The translations under genes were made by a program, and so were the position numbers. From positions 1 through 29,088 of the forward strand of contig CAZAOG010000020.1 in assembly GCA_964486645.1 (NCBI GenBank): a DNA stretch of 29,088 nt, in the 5' to 3' direction. This document shows positions 15,383-22,884 of this stretch, one piece after another. The notes beneath the pieces were generated by a model. That model was not told the DNA's origin. It saw nothing but the letters and a program-made list of their open reading frames with translations, and searched no databases. This DNA is from GCA-002790365 sp964486645 (GTDB lineage: Bacteria; Bacteroidota; Ignavibacteria; Ignavibacteriales; Ignavibacteriaceae). How positions within the stretch are numbered: position 1 is the first letter of the stretch; each line of letters opens with the position of its first letter.

Positions 15383-16183
15383 ATGGAATATATGCCGGAA
15401 AATAAAATAACAGGAAAAACACAAAATAAAGAATTGAAAGAAAAAATGACGGTAAAATACGTCTCGGCTTATTTTGGCGAAGTTCAAGCTTTAAAAACAG
15501 TTTCTTTGCCTATTTACGAGAAAAAAGTCCTGGCAATTATCGGTCCGTCAGGCTGCGGAAAATCTACTTTTATAAGGTGTTTAAATAGAATGCACGAAGT
15601 TGTCGGCGGTGAATATACCGGCGAAATTAAATTAGATGATGTTGATATTAAAAAAATTAATTCGGTTAATTTAAGAAGAAAAGTGGGAATGGTTTTTCAA
15701 AAACCCAACCCTTTCCCCACAATGTCGGTGTTTGACAACGTTGTTGCCGGTTTGAAATTAAACGGTGTTAAAAACAAAAAATTGCTGAAAGAAATCGCCG
15801 AAAAATGTCTTAAAAAAGTTGCACTCTGGGATGAAGTAAAGGATTCTTTAGATAAATCCGGTACAAGTTTATCCGGCGGACAACAGCAAAGATTATGTAT
15901 AGCCAGAACTATTGCCGTGGAGCCTGAAGTAATTTTAATGGACGAACCCGCAAGCGCATTGGATCCTATTTCAACCGCTAAGATTGAAGAACTGATTTTT
16001 GACCTGAAAAAAAATTATACGATTGTAATTGTTACACACAATATGCAGCAGGCCTCACGTGTCAGTGATTACACCGCATTCTTTTATCTTGGTAAATTAA
16101 TCGAACTTGATAAAACAAATAAAATATTCACTAACCCCAGCGTTAAACAAACCGAAGAATATATTACCGGAAGATTCGGATAA
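15383..16183 (+). CDS. pstB: Phosphate ABC transporter, ATP-binding subunit PstB
   Basis: A 266-residue ABC ATPase that powers phosphate uptake. The Walker A loop GPSGCGKST is at 54-62, the signature LSGGQQQR at 163-170, Walker B VILMDE at 183-188 with catalytic E188, and the switch H lies in VIVTHNMQQA. The insert QKPNPFPTMSVFDNVVAGL is the characteristic PstB Q-loop region. A polar N-terminal extension of about 20 residues precedes the usual start of the fold, and the ATG at 15392 is an alternative start. No phoU follows, although many pst operons end with it. A long gap with two palindromes comes next instead. Confidence 0.96.
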   Translation: MEYMPENKITGKTQNKELKEKMTVKYVSAYFGEVQALKTVSLPIYEKKVLAIIGPSGCGKSTFIRCLNRMHEVVGGEYTGEIKLDDVDIKKINSVNLRRKVGMVFQKPNPFPTMSVFDNVVAGLKLNGVKNKKLLKEIAEKCLKKVALWDEVKDSLDKSGTSLSGGQQQRLCIARTIAVEPEVILMDEPASALDPISTAKIEELIFDLKKNYTIVIVTHNMQQASRVSDYTAFFYLGKLIELDKTNKIFTNPSVKQTEEYITGRFG

Positions 16184-16232
16184 AACTTTAACACTGCCGG
16201 AACTTCTATCTTTTAACCCCATCATTATATAA

Positions 16233-16248
16233 TGTGAATTATATCACA
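16233..16248. promoter_or_regulatory. Perfect CRP-type palindrome TGTGA-N6-TCACA
   Basis: TGTGAATTATATCACA has two perfect 5-bp arms around six bases, identical to the CRP consensus core. It lies in the gap between pstB and the secreted-protein gene, 140 bp before the start. Since the local Crp/Fnr protein has Q and S where CRP has E and R, this site may belong to another member of the family. Confidence 0.55.
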
Positions 16249-16270
16249 CTTTTTTCTACCTGACGGTTCT

Positions 16271-16288
16271 TTGTCAACTAAATGACAA
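16271..16288. promoter_or_regulatory. Perfect Crp/Fnr-type palindrome TTGTCA-N6-TGACAA
   Basis: TTGTCAACTAAATGACAA is a perfect 6-6-6 inverted repeat, 39 bp centre to centre from the TGTGA palindrome and 99 bp before the start codon of the secreted-protein gene. It shares the TGTCA half-site with the candidate operator at 9374, which fits the recognition helix of the Crp/Fnr protein encoded at 8675. Confidence 0.58.
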
Positions 16289-16387
16289 CAACCGCCGACA
16301 TTCCTTTATAATTTTCTGTCGATTAAATAACCGTTGTTATTAGTCTTTTTGAATAACATAATTTTAATTTTTTAAAAGGAGAAAAAA

Positions 16388-17362
16388 ATGTTGAATAAAA
16401 AATTCAAAACAAGCATAAAACTTTTTGTAATATCTGTTCTCTTGGTTTCGTCATCTGCAACGTTAAATGCGCAAGGTATGATGAACAAAAAAGAAATGAT
16501 GAAAAAGATACAAATGCTTCAAATGAAAACACCTGCTAAAGGTTACTTGAAAGCTCACGGAATGCTGAAAAACCCATTGGGTATATTAGGCGGCCCCATA
16601 TCAATTGATATTTCACAAAACGGCGGAACGGCTTATCTTGCTTTGCCCGATAACAGGAGAATAGATCCGAACATCTTCGGTTCACCCAAAATGCCGAGAG
16701 CATTTGAAGGAACACCGGGTATAACGGGACTGCCGCTTATGGCAAGAGGAATTAAAAACGGTAACTATACTAAAATGAAAATGAAATCACCTTTCGGCGA
16801 CAAACATTTAACCGTAGGTGATGCACAATTAAAAATAAAAGCGGTTGATGCTACCTCTACCGATGCAGCTGTTACCAAAGATCAGCTTCAGTTTGAAGCA
16901 AGCTGGAAAGACAAAGCCGGCAACACTTACACGGTTAAAGCCGGAAAATTAATTACTCGCGGTTTGGAATTCCCTACATTCGGCGGGGTTGCAACAAATC
17001 TGATTCTTCATGGCTTTACGGGGCTCGGCACACCGCTTATGCCTTCGGAATATACTTATTTCGCTTTTTGGGCGATCGGCGACATTTACAAAAACGGTGA
17101 GCTTGTTGACAAAATGAGAATTGTTCACGGTATGTTAACCGAATATGTTAGAACCAAAGGTTATAAATTAGCACTTGATAGTGAGGTTACGCCCACGGCA
17201 ATGCATTTTCATTTAATGGTTCCCCCATTTAAACCCAATATGAAAACCATGGCGTTTGAGCAAACCCCCGTTAAAACAGGTTTTAAACTTCCCAACGGAA
17301 TGTCCTTACCGTTCTGGCATGTAATGTTTGAAGCCGTACAAGTAAACGCAGGCAGAAACTAA
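16388..17362 (+). CDS. Secreted methionine-rich protein of unknown function
   Basis: A 324-residue exported protein. Its signal peptide runs through LFVISVLLVSSSATLNAQG with probable cleavage after AQ near residue 29. The mature N-terminus is striking: GMMNKKEMMKKIQMLQMKTPAKG has seven methionines. The remainder has an isolated HFHLMVPP and FWHVMFEAVQ and a MAFEQTP stretch, so Met and His potential metal ligands are frequent. No domain is recognised and the beta-like segments suggest an independent globular fold. AAAAGGAG lies just before the ATG. It is followed after 72 bp, beyond a strong hairpin, by a cupredoxin gene. Two Crp/Fnr-type palindromes lie upstream. A periplasmic copper or redox role is inferred from the neighbour only. 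Confidence 0.65.
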   Translation: MLNKKFKTSIKLFVISVLLVSSSATLNAQGMMNKKEMMKKIQMLQMKTPAKGYLKAHGMLKNPLGILGGPISIDISQNGGTAYLALPDNRRIDPNIFGSPKMPRAFEGTPGITGLPLMARGIKNGNYTKMKMKSPFGDKHLTVGDAQLKIKAVDATSTDAAVTKDQLQFEASWKDKAGNTYTVKAGKLITRGLEFPTFGGVATNLILHGFTGLGTPLMPSEYTYFAFWAIGDIYKNGELVDKMRIVHGMLTEYVRTKGYKLALDSEVTPTAMHFHLMVPPFKPNMKTMAFEQTPVKTGFKLPNGMSLPFWHVMFEAVQVNAGRN

Positions 17363-17378
17363 AAAATCATTGGTTAAA

Positions 17379-17410
17379 TTCTCCTTTAAAATTCTTTAAA
17401 GGAGAAATTT
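17379..17410 (+). terminator. Hairpin between the secreted-protein and cupredoxin genes
   Basis: TTCTCCTTTAAA pairs perfectly with TTTAAAGGAGAA over 12 bp with a 4-base loop ATTC, extended by three more pairs past a one-base bulge, then ATTTTAAAAT. It may be a partial terminator or an mRNA stability element, since the next gene begins 24 bp later with no better promoter visible. The right arm contains AAAGGAG, an SD-like stretch that would be buried in the stem. Confidence 0.6.
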
Positions 17411-17434
17411 TAAAATAAAAGAGAGAAAAAGAAA

Positions 17435-17830
17435 ATGTTAAATATAAAAACCAATATTATTAAAACACTAACACTGTTTTTAATGATTTCCGTTTTAGGT
17501 TTTATTTCGGAAAACCCTGTTGCAAGCGAAAACCCCATACAGAAAAAACAAAAAAAGAAAGCAGAGGTTACAACCGTGCTTTTAAAGAACATAGCCTTTG
17601 TTCCGAAAATAATTAAAGTAAAACTTGGAACAAAAGTAAAATGGGTAAACAAAGATACGGCAATGCATACCGTAATAAGCGGCACACCAAAAAAAACAAC
17701 AGAACTTTTTGAAAGCAATAATATGGGGTTGGGCGGAACATTTGAATTCACTTTTAAAAAGAAAGGAATTTACAGATATTACTGCGGAACACATCCCACC
17801 CAAATGAAAGCTATGGTTATAGTAAAATAA
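17435..17830 (+). CDS. Type I copper protein (plastocyanin/amicyanin-like cupredoxin)
   Basis: A 131-residue exported electron carrier. The signal peptide runs to about residue 31 (MLNIKTNIIKTLTLFLMISV, then ENPVAS). The cupredoxin fold then follows from LLKNIAFVPKIIKVKLGTKVKWVNKDTAMHTV. Copper ligands can be read as H78 (MHTV), C117 and H120 (YYCGTHP) and M124, a C-x2-H-x3-M spacing like that of amicyanin-type proteins. It would be a soluble periplasmic electron carrier. A high-potential copper donor for a respiratory or nitrogen-oxide enzyme is possible, but no such partner enzyme lies in the window. It is downstream of the Met-rich protein, apparently in one unit. Confidence 0.88.
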   Translation: MLNIKTNIIKTLTLFLMISVLGFISENPVASENPIQKKQKKKAEVTTVLLKNIAFVPKIIKVKLGTKVKWVNKDTAMHTVISGTPKKTTELFESNNMGLGGTFEFTFKKKGIYRYYCGTHPTQMKAMVIVK

Positions 17831-17835
17831 ATTTA

Positions 17836-17870
17836 AATGCCCTTAATATTTCTGAAATGTTAAGGGCTTT
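17836..17870 (+). terminator. Intrinsic terminator after the cupredoxin gene
   Basis: GCCCTTAATATTT (17839-17851) pairs with GAAATGTTAAGGGC in a 13-bp stem with one G-U pair and a 3-base loop, followed by TTTATT. The stem and U-tract are what an intrinsic terminator needs, 9 bp after the cupredoxin stop codon. Confidence 0.85.
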
Positions 17871-18009
17871 ATTCTGTAAAAACAAAAATTAATTATAAAA
17901 GAAATATTGCAATTTTTAATTAATTGTTTATTTTACTACCCCGTTGTTTATTTAGTCGGATTTTGGTTATATTTTATTTAGGTTCGTATTCACGTCAATT
18001 AAAAGAAAA

Positions 18010-18714
18010 ATGAAAATTAATCACTTAAAAATTTTGTCGTTAATAATTTTGCTGCCGTTTTTTGTAACGGCACAGAAAAGCACTCCGGATACGGATCTTT
18101 CGTATGCGGTTAGGCGGAATGTTGCGGACAGATACGGAATTAAAACTTTTTCGAAAGTTAAATCTTTGAAATTTACTTTTAACGTAAAATTCAAGGGTAT
18201 TACAAAAACAAGAAAGTGGTTGTGGGACGTAAAAAACAACAGGGTAACATATTGGGGTCCTGATAAAAACGGAAAAAATATTGAATATACTTATAACTAT
18301 AAAAACGTTAATAAAAACAACTCTAAAGAAAAAACAATTGATTCCAGATTTGTAAACGATCATTACTGGCTTTTGTTTCCTTTTCATTTAGTGTGGGATA
18401 AAAAAGTGGAAATATCCTATAAAAAAAATGTGACGGCTCCGATAAGTAAGAAAAAGAATTATCGTATGATCGTAACATATCCGAAACAAGCAGGCGGATA
18501 TACACCCGGCGATATTTATGAATTATACATTGGCAAGGATAATTTAATTAATGAATGGGTATACAGACCCGGAGGAAGCACAAAAACCAAGTTCCCGATA
18601 ACTTGGGAAAAACATAAAAATTTTAACGGGATTATAATATCTACCGAACATAACGACAGATCGAGAGATTTTAAACTTTGGTTTTCTAATATATCCGTTG
18701 TTTTAGATAATTAA
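18010..18714 (+). CDS. Secreted protein of unknown function
   Basis: A 234-residue protein with a signal peptide (LKILSLIILLPFFVTAQ, cleavage after about residue 22). After it comes a beta-rich domain with repeated paired aromatics: FTFNVKFKGITKTRKWLWDVKNNRVTYWGP, FVNDHYWLLFPFHLVWDK, YPKQAGGYTPGDIYELYIGKDNLINEWVYR, and FNGIIISTEHND. Arrangements of this kind (WxWD, then NDxYWLLFPFHL) recur in secreted Bacteroidota proteins that I recall only as uncharacterised, perhaps a lipoprotein-carrier-like curved beta-sheet. No enzyme motif is visible. It stands alone behind the terminator of the cupredoxin unit, with the CBS gene 28 bp downstream and probably co-transcribed. Confidence 0.6.
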   Translation: MKINHLKILSLIILLPFFVTAQKSTPDTDLSYAVRRNVADRYGIKTFSKVKSLKFTFNVKFKGITKTRKWLWDVKNNRVTYWGPDKNGKNIEYTYNYKNVNKNNSKEKTIDSRFVNDHYWLLFPFHLVWDKKVEISYKKNVTAPISKKKNYRMIVTYPKQAGGYTPGDIYELYIGKDNLINEWVYRPGGSTKTKFPITWEKHKNFNGIIISTEHNDRSRDFKLWFSNISVVLDN

Positions 18715-18742
18715 TATTTTTTTCTTATTACGAGGTTAAATT

Positions 18743-19189
18743 ATGACAAAAACAGTTAGTTCTATACTCAACAGAAAGGGTTCTGACATATGGTCGGTTA
18801 CACCCAACAACACTGTCTTTGATGCGCTGGCTTTAATGTCGGAAAAAAAATGCGGAGCACTTGTTGTATTGGAAAATGAAAAATTATGCGGTATTATTTC
18901 CGAAAGAGACTATGCAAGAAAAATTATTCTGCTCGGCAAATCATCAAAAGATACACTTGTGAAAGAAATCATGTCTTCAACTGTTTATTATGCTTCGCCC
19001 TCTTTAACCGCCGAAGAGTGTATGGCTATTATGATTGATAAACATGTACGCCATTTACCCGTAATGGATAATGATAATTTGATAGGTGTAATTTCAATAG
19101 GCGATGTAGTAAAAGCCGTAATTGACGAAAAAACTTTTGTAATAGATCAACTTGAAAGATATATTACCGGCAGACCCAACCTTGATTAG
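18743..19189 (+). CDS. Two-CBS-domain protein
   Basis: A 148-residue soluble protein made of two cystathionine-beta-synthase (CBS) domains. Domain one covers DIWSVTPNNTVFDALALMSEKKCGALVVLENEKLCGIISERDYARKI. Domain two covers VKEIMSSTVYYASPSLTAEECMAIMIDKHVRHLPVMDNDNLIGVISIGDVVKAVIDEK. Each ends with the G(I/V)IS-x-R/G-D signature that binds adenine nucleotides. Free CBS pairs act as energy or redox sensors that regulate partner enzymes. The partner is not identifiable here. A GAGG motif lies before the ATG. Confidence 0.93.
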   Translation: MTKTVSSILNRKGSDIWSVTPNNTVFDALALMSEKKCGALVVLENEKLCGIISERDYARKIILLGKSSKDTLVKEIMSSTVYYASPSLTAEECMAIMIDKHVRHLPVMDNDNLIGVISIGDVVKAVIDEKTFVIDQLERYITGRPNLD

Positions 19190-19338
19190 GAATGTAGTTT
19201 AAATCATTATGGAGCCTCTTTTCTACAAATTTACTTTCCATTTAATTCATTATACCCAATATATTATTTAATTTATGGGAACAGTTTTCAATTAAGTTTG
19301 TAAGAAATTTGATGTTAAAAACTAATTATTATCCAAAA

Positions 19339-19977
19339 ATGAAAAAGAAAAATCTATTCATATTCTTTATTTGCTTTGTTTTTGTAGCGCCGTTTAGTTT
19401 TACACAAACCAATAATTTTTATCAAAAACAATTGATAGGGAAATGGAAATCTATACGCAACAAGGAAAAGGGTGTAGAAATTAATATACGGTTTAATTCC
19501 GACGGAACGGTTAAATATAATGTAAGTGTTAAATTAAAAGGTAATTATATTTTAAAAGGAAACAAACTTATATCCTTTTTTAATGATCTTAAAACCAATA
19601 AAGTTGAGGTAGATACCTCTATTATAGAACTCAATGGGAATACATTAGTTCTAAAATCAACGGTAAACGGGACTAAAATAAAAATGAAAAGATTGGGCAA
19701 ACAGAACAAAGCCGGAAAAACAATATTCGGGAAATGGAAATCGGAAAACTATAACGGTTATAAAGCAATTACGGAATACAACCCCTATTACGGGATAAAT
19801 GTACAACTGCTCGTAAAATCCATAGAAGGCTCGTTTACTGTTGACAAAAACCTGCTTACAATATTTTCACCCACAACATACCGGATGAGAATGAATTTTA
19901 AAATCACTAAAAATATAATGACGCTGCATAATTTAGAAAACGGAAAAGATTTAACTATGGTTAAGCTTAGAAAGTAA
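19339..19977 (+). CDS. Secreted two-domain lipocalin-like protein
   Basis: A 212-residue exported protein. The start at 19339 was chosen because it gives a clean signal peptide (MKKKNLFIFFICFVFVAPFSFTQ). The frame extends upstream to an ATG at 19312 and a TTG at 19309, but that extension is polar. After the signal come two similar units of about 90 residues. The first is LIGKWKSIRNKEKGVEINIRFNSDGTVKYNVSVKLKGNYIL. The second starts IFGKWKSENYNGYKAITEYN. The G-(K/T)-W-(K/E)-S opening followed by a FNxDGT-type strand is the lipocalin-like pattern. A paralogue lies two genes on. A DinB-family gene follows after 5 bp, so the three genes form one unit. Confidence 0.75.
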   Translation: MKKKNLFIFFICFVFVAPFSFTQTNNFYQKQLIGKWKSIRNKEKGVEINIRFNSDGTVKYNVSVKLKGNYILKGNKLISFFNDLKTNKVEVDTSIIELNGNTLVLKSTVNGTKIKMKRLGKQNKAGKTIFGKWKSENYNGYKAITEYNPYYGINVQLLVKSIEGSFTVDKNLLTIFSPTTYRMRMNFKITKNIMTLHNLENGKDLTMVKLRK

Positions 19978-19982
19978 CAACT

Positions 19983-20519
19983 ATGGACGAAAATCTTCTT
20001 CAAATATTTCAACAACTCGAATCTATTAAAGAGAAATATTTGAAATTAATTGACGGTTTAGATAACGAAACTTTGAATTTAAAACCCGAAAGAAAAAAAT
20101 GGTCAATTGCTCAAATTTTATTTCACGTTATAAAGGGCGAGCAATATGTTTTAATTTCTCTTCTAAATTCTTTAAAACCGGAAACGAAAATAAAAACGGT
20201 AGGATTTTCGGCAAGCATTAAGTCTTTTGTTTTAAACTTTTTGTTAAAAACAAATTTTAAATTTAAAGCACCCGATACGGCGCAAAAAGTTCCCAACGCG
20301 GTAAACACAGAAGAGCTTTTAAGTAAGTGGGAAGAAATAAGAATAAAATTAAAAGAAGCTTGTGTAAAAATGCCGAAGAATAATTATAACAAAGGAATTT
20401 TTAAGCATCCTTATATTGGAATGATTAATTTAAATCAATCTTTACAATTTTTATTATTTCACTTAAACCATCACGTAAAACAAATTTCGGATTTAAGTAC
20501 ATCATTAAAACAAAAATAA
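19983..20519 (+). CDS. DinB-like superfamily protein
   Basis: A 178-residue helical protein of the DinB/YfiT type: a four-helix bundle that often binds a divalent metal through three histidines. The conserved positions can be seen in KPERKKWSIAQILFHVIKGEQYVL (first His after WSIAQ), and near the C-terminus in LLFHLNHHVKQI, where HxxHH supplies the others. Members include metal-dependent thiol transferases such as bacillithiol or mycothiol enzymes, but the substrate is not predictable. It has no signal peptide. It begins 5 bp after one lipocalin-like gene and its stop is 7 bp before another. Confidence 0.83.
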   Translation: MDENLLQIFQQLESIKEKYLKLIDGLDNETLNLKPERKKWSIAQILFHVIKGEQYVLISLLNSLKPETKIKTVGFSASIKSFVLNFLLKTNFKFKAPDTAQKVPNAVNTEELLSKWEEIRIKLKEACVKMPKNNYNKGIFKHPYIGMINLNQSLQFLLFHLNHHVKQISDLSTSLKQK

Positions 20520-20526
20520 TTTAACT

Positions 20527-21162
20527 ATGAAAAATTCTCTCAAACTATTTTTAATTGCATTATTTATAACAATTTTTTCATCAGCGTTTGCACAGCAAGT
20601 TAAAGAGGGACTAATCGGGAAATGGGAATCCGACGTAGTCCGCAATTCAAAGGTCGGAACTATCTGGCAATTTAATGAAAACGGAACCGTTGAGATCACA
20701 TCGGGAGCGATAGTTCACTATGTGTATATTTTAAAAAGAAATGTGCTGGTTTCTGCTTTATTTAATCACGTAACAGGAGAAACAAAATTAGACACCAGTT
20801 TTGTTGAAATAAGAGGCGACTCTTTATTTCAAAGATATAAAATCAAAGGCAAGGAATATTCGCGTGTAATGGTAAGGGTAGGAAAAACCAAACACAGAAA
20901 AAAGCCAGAGGTTGGTACTTGGGAAACCAAAAATATAGCCGGACAAAAATCCTACTATCGGTTTAATAGCGATCACACATTAATTTTAAGAGTTCCTTTA
21001 TCGATTAAAAGAGGAACCTACAGGGTAAAAGACTTTACGTTAAAACTTAAATTAAAAGGAGAAAAAGAGGAAACGTATAAAATTATGTTTTTAGCACGTT
21101 CTCTGTCGTTGAAAAACATAAAGAATAAAACGGAAAAAACTTTTCACAGATTGTACGAATAA
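20527..21162 (+). CDS. Secreted two-domain lipocalin-like protein, paralogue
   Basis: A 211-residue exported protein with signal LKLFLIALFITIFSSAFAQ (cleavage after about residue 22). Like the gene at 19339 it contains two G-x-W units: LIGKWESDVVRNSKVGTIWQFNENGTVEI and VGTWETKNIAGQKSYYRFNSDHTL. Both proteins share the order G-(K/T)-W-x-S, FNxNGTV, a DTS-x-x-E-x-R/N-G-x-(S/T)-L block and a second G-x-W module. It therefore arose by duplication of the other gene. The function is unknown. A very strong terminator follows 8 bp after its stop. Confidence 0.75.
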   Translation: MKNSLKLFLIALFITIFSSAFAQQVKEGLIGKWESDVVRNSKVGTIWQFNENGTVEITSGAIVHYVYILKRNVLVSALFNHVTGETKLDTSFVEIRGDSLFQRYKIKGKEYSRVMVRVGKTKHRKKPEVGTWETKNIAGQKSYYRFNSDHTLILRVPLSIKRGTYRVKDFTLKLKLKGEKEETYKIMFLARSLSLKNIKNKTEKTFHRLYE

Positions 21163-21164
21163 AT

Positions 21165-21200
21165 AAAAAAGGGATTAAGCGTTTGCTTAATCCCTTTTTT
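21165..21200. terminator. Bidirectional intrinsic terminator
   Basis: AAAAAA-GGGATTAAGC pairs with GCTTAATCCC-TTTTTT in a perfect 16-bp stem with the 4-base loop GTTT. It lies between the convergent lipocalin-like operon and the ECF sigma operon and can end transcripts in both directions. Confidence 0.95.
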
Positions 21201-21214
21201 TGATAAAAGACCTC

Positions 21215-21823
21215 TTATTTCTTTTCTTTAATTATCTTTTCTTCGGTAACAACTTTCTTGTCGTTTTTATTGCGGTGTTTTTTAAACATCATCGGAATAT
21301 TGAATTTATCACTGAGCATTCCAAGGTTATCCATATTTATTTCACCTACAATATTTACAAAAGATGCTTCTCCCTTTTCATCTAATGAAACGACAGCCAA
21401 ACCCACAATATCATTTTTATCATCAGAAGACTTTAAATAAACATTTGTGTATTTATTTTTCTCTTTTACTTTGATTATCCTGTACCATTTATCTTTCAGC
21501 AGTTTTTTGTCGATTGTACCTATTTTGTTTAATAAGTTTTTTCTTGCAGTTTCCGGAACCGTAAAAGAATAAACTTTAACAAGCTTTAAACCGGTTAGTA
21601 AATTCTTCATTTCAGGTTGTTTTTCACCGGATATTTTTGAAATCATTTTCAGCAAAGGTGCATCCAAAAAAACTTCCGTTATGTCATCTCCCTTATAAAA
21701 CGACGTTAACGAACCAAAGTCTACATAACCGGGTTCGTTTCTGTATTGGCTGTCATCTTGTGCGTTGGTCGTAAGCACTAATAATAATACCGCCAATAAT
21801 GATAATTTTAATAATTGCTTCAT
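21215..21823 (-). CDS. DUF4252 domain protein (exported)
   Basis: A 202-residue protein with a cleavable signal (LLKLSLLAVLLLVLTTNAQ). The mature part shows the DUF4252 pattern: EPGYVDFGSLTSFYKGDDITEVFLDAPLLKMISKISG, then the KLVKVYSFTVPETARKNLLNKIGTI block, and VYLKSSDDKNDIVGLAVVSLDEKGEASFVNIVGEINMDNLGML. DUF4252 proteins are periplasmic or membrane-associated in Bacteroidota and typically follow an ECF sigma/anti-sigma pair, as here. The C-terminal tail is strongly basic and glutamate-rich. AAAGGAG lies 6 bp before the ATG. The function is unknown. Confidence 0.88.
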   Translation of the reverse strand: MKQLLKLSLLAVLLLVLTTNAQDDSQYRNEPGYVDFGSLTSFYKGDDITEVFLDAPLLKMISKISGEKQPEMKNLLTGLKLVKVYSFTVPETARKNLLNKIGTIDKKLLKDKWYRIIKVKEKNKYTNVYLKSSDDKNDIVGLAVVSLDEKGEASFVNIVGEINMDNLGMLSDKFNIPMMFKKHRNKNDKKVVTEEKIIKEKK

Positions 21824-21835
21824 TTAAAACTCCTT

Positions 21836-22360
21836 TTAATTATATAATGTATTAATCGTTTGAAATCCTATTTTAATCGGCTTTCTGATTTTGTTGTTTA
21901 AAATATCTTCATTTAATTTTTTCTCTGTTTCATTAAACACTTTACCGATAACAGCAAGTGAATATTTGAAATCATGCTCGGCTTGCAGCAATTGATTTTG
22001 AGTGTACAGTAAATCGTTATTTTTATTTACCAGTAAAAAGAAAACGGTAATGCCCAAAACCAAAACTATCGAAGCAAAAGAAATGTTTACAGGTTTTTGC
22101 GTAAAGAAAGCAAAAGTTTTAGCAATTAAATTGTTGTCTGATTTTTTCTTAACCGGTAAATTATTCAGTTCAATATTTTCCAATTTAATTGAATGTACTT
22201 TTCGTGCGGTCGATTTATATTCGGCATAAATCTTCTTTATTTCAGGGTTTGAAAACATCTTAATGTAAACTTCCGATTTTTCAAAGATTGAGGCATCGCC
22301 GTATGCGGTTTTAATTATTTTGTCGAGTAAAATTTCGTCAATATGTTTTTCAGTTTTCAT
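21836..22360 (-). CDS. Anti-sigma factor-like membrane protein
   Basis: A 174-residue single-pass protein. The N-terminal part (about 1-80) is cytoplasmic and helical (HIDEILLDKIIKTAYGDASIFEKSEVYIKMF), followed by a transmembrane helix (VNISFASIVLVLGITVFFLLV) and a periplasmic coil-like region (DLLYTQNQLLQAEHDFKYSLAVIGKVFNETEKKLNED). Position and topology are those of an anti-sigma factor holding the ECF sigma factor at the membrane. No zinc-binding HxxxCxxC is present, so it is not a ZAS-type protein. The ATG overlaps the sigma gene end by 11 bp, which suggests coupled translation. Confidence 0.72.
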   Translation of the reverse strand: MKTEKHIDEILLDKIIKTAYGDASIFEKSEVYIKMFSNPEIKKIYAEYKSTARKVHSIKLENIELNNLPVKKKSDNNLIAKTFAFFTQKPVNISFASIVLVLGITVFFLLVNKNNDLLYTQNQLLQAEHDFKYSLAVIGKVFNETEKKLNEDILNNKIRKPIKIGFQTINTLYN

Positions 22361-22871
22361 ATCTGAACTCTTTTAAGTCTTCTTGTAATTTTTTTCTTGC
22401 ACGCAATAAATAGACCTTAACACTGTTTATCGGAACATTTAACGCCTGGCTGATTTCCCTATATTTGAACCCTTCAATTTCATATAAAACGAAAACACTT
22501 TTTAAGTTATCCGGCAGTTTTTTAATTGAATTGTTGATTTTGTTTTTCAGCAGGTTTCTTCTGTAATTTATTTCGGGATCGCTTAAGAAACCCTCTTCTT
22601 CGGCGGTAATGTTGTTGCTAATGTCATCCGTACTTTTCATTATGTTTTTCCTTTTTCTTATATAATCTATACACAAATTATGTGTTGAACTAATCAGCCA
22701 AGGTTTGGCTTTTTTTAAGTTTATCTTATCAAAATTGTGCCATAACTTAATGAATACTTCCTGAGTTATATCTTCGGCGTCCATTTGATTATTTAACATA
22801 AACAAAGCGTAATTAAATATTTTATCTTTCAGTTGATAAACTAACGAGTTATATTTAATCTGCTTCAGCAT
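22350..22871 (-). CDS. RNA polymerase sigma factor, ECF subfamily
   Basis: A 173-residue extracytoplasmic-function sigma factor. Region 2 is LKDKIFNYALFMLNNQMDAEDITQEVFIKLWHNFDKINLKKAKPWLISSTHNLCIDYIRKRK, with the DAEDITQEVFIKLW helix that binds the -10. Region 4 is LPDNLKSVFVLYEIEGFKYREISQALNVPINSVKVYLLRARKKL, a classic helix-turn-helix for the -35. The gene is first in an operon with an anti-sigma-like gene and the DUF4252 gene. A promoter of the kind such factors use on themselves lies upstream (22885-22913). The start codon is only about 7 nt from the likely start of transcription. Confidence 0.95.
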   Translation of the reverse strand: MLKQIKYNSLVYQLKDKIFNYALFMLNNQMDAEDITQEVFIKLWHNFDKINLKKAKPWLISSTHNLCIDYIRKRKNIMKSTDDISNNITAEEEGFLSDPEINYRRNLLKNKINNSIKKLPDNLKSVFVLYEIEGFKYREISQALNVPINSVKVYLLRARKKLQEDLKEFRYEN

Positions 22872-22884
22872 CGTGTTTATATAA

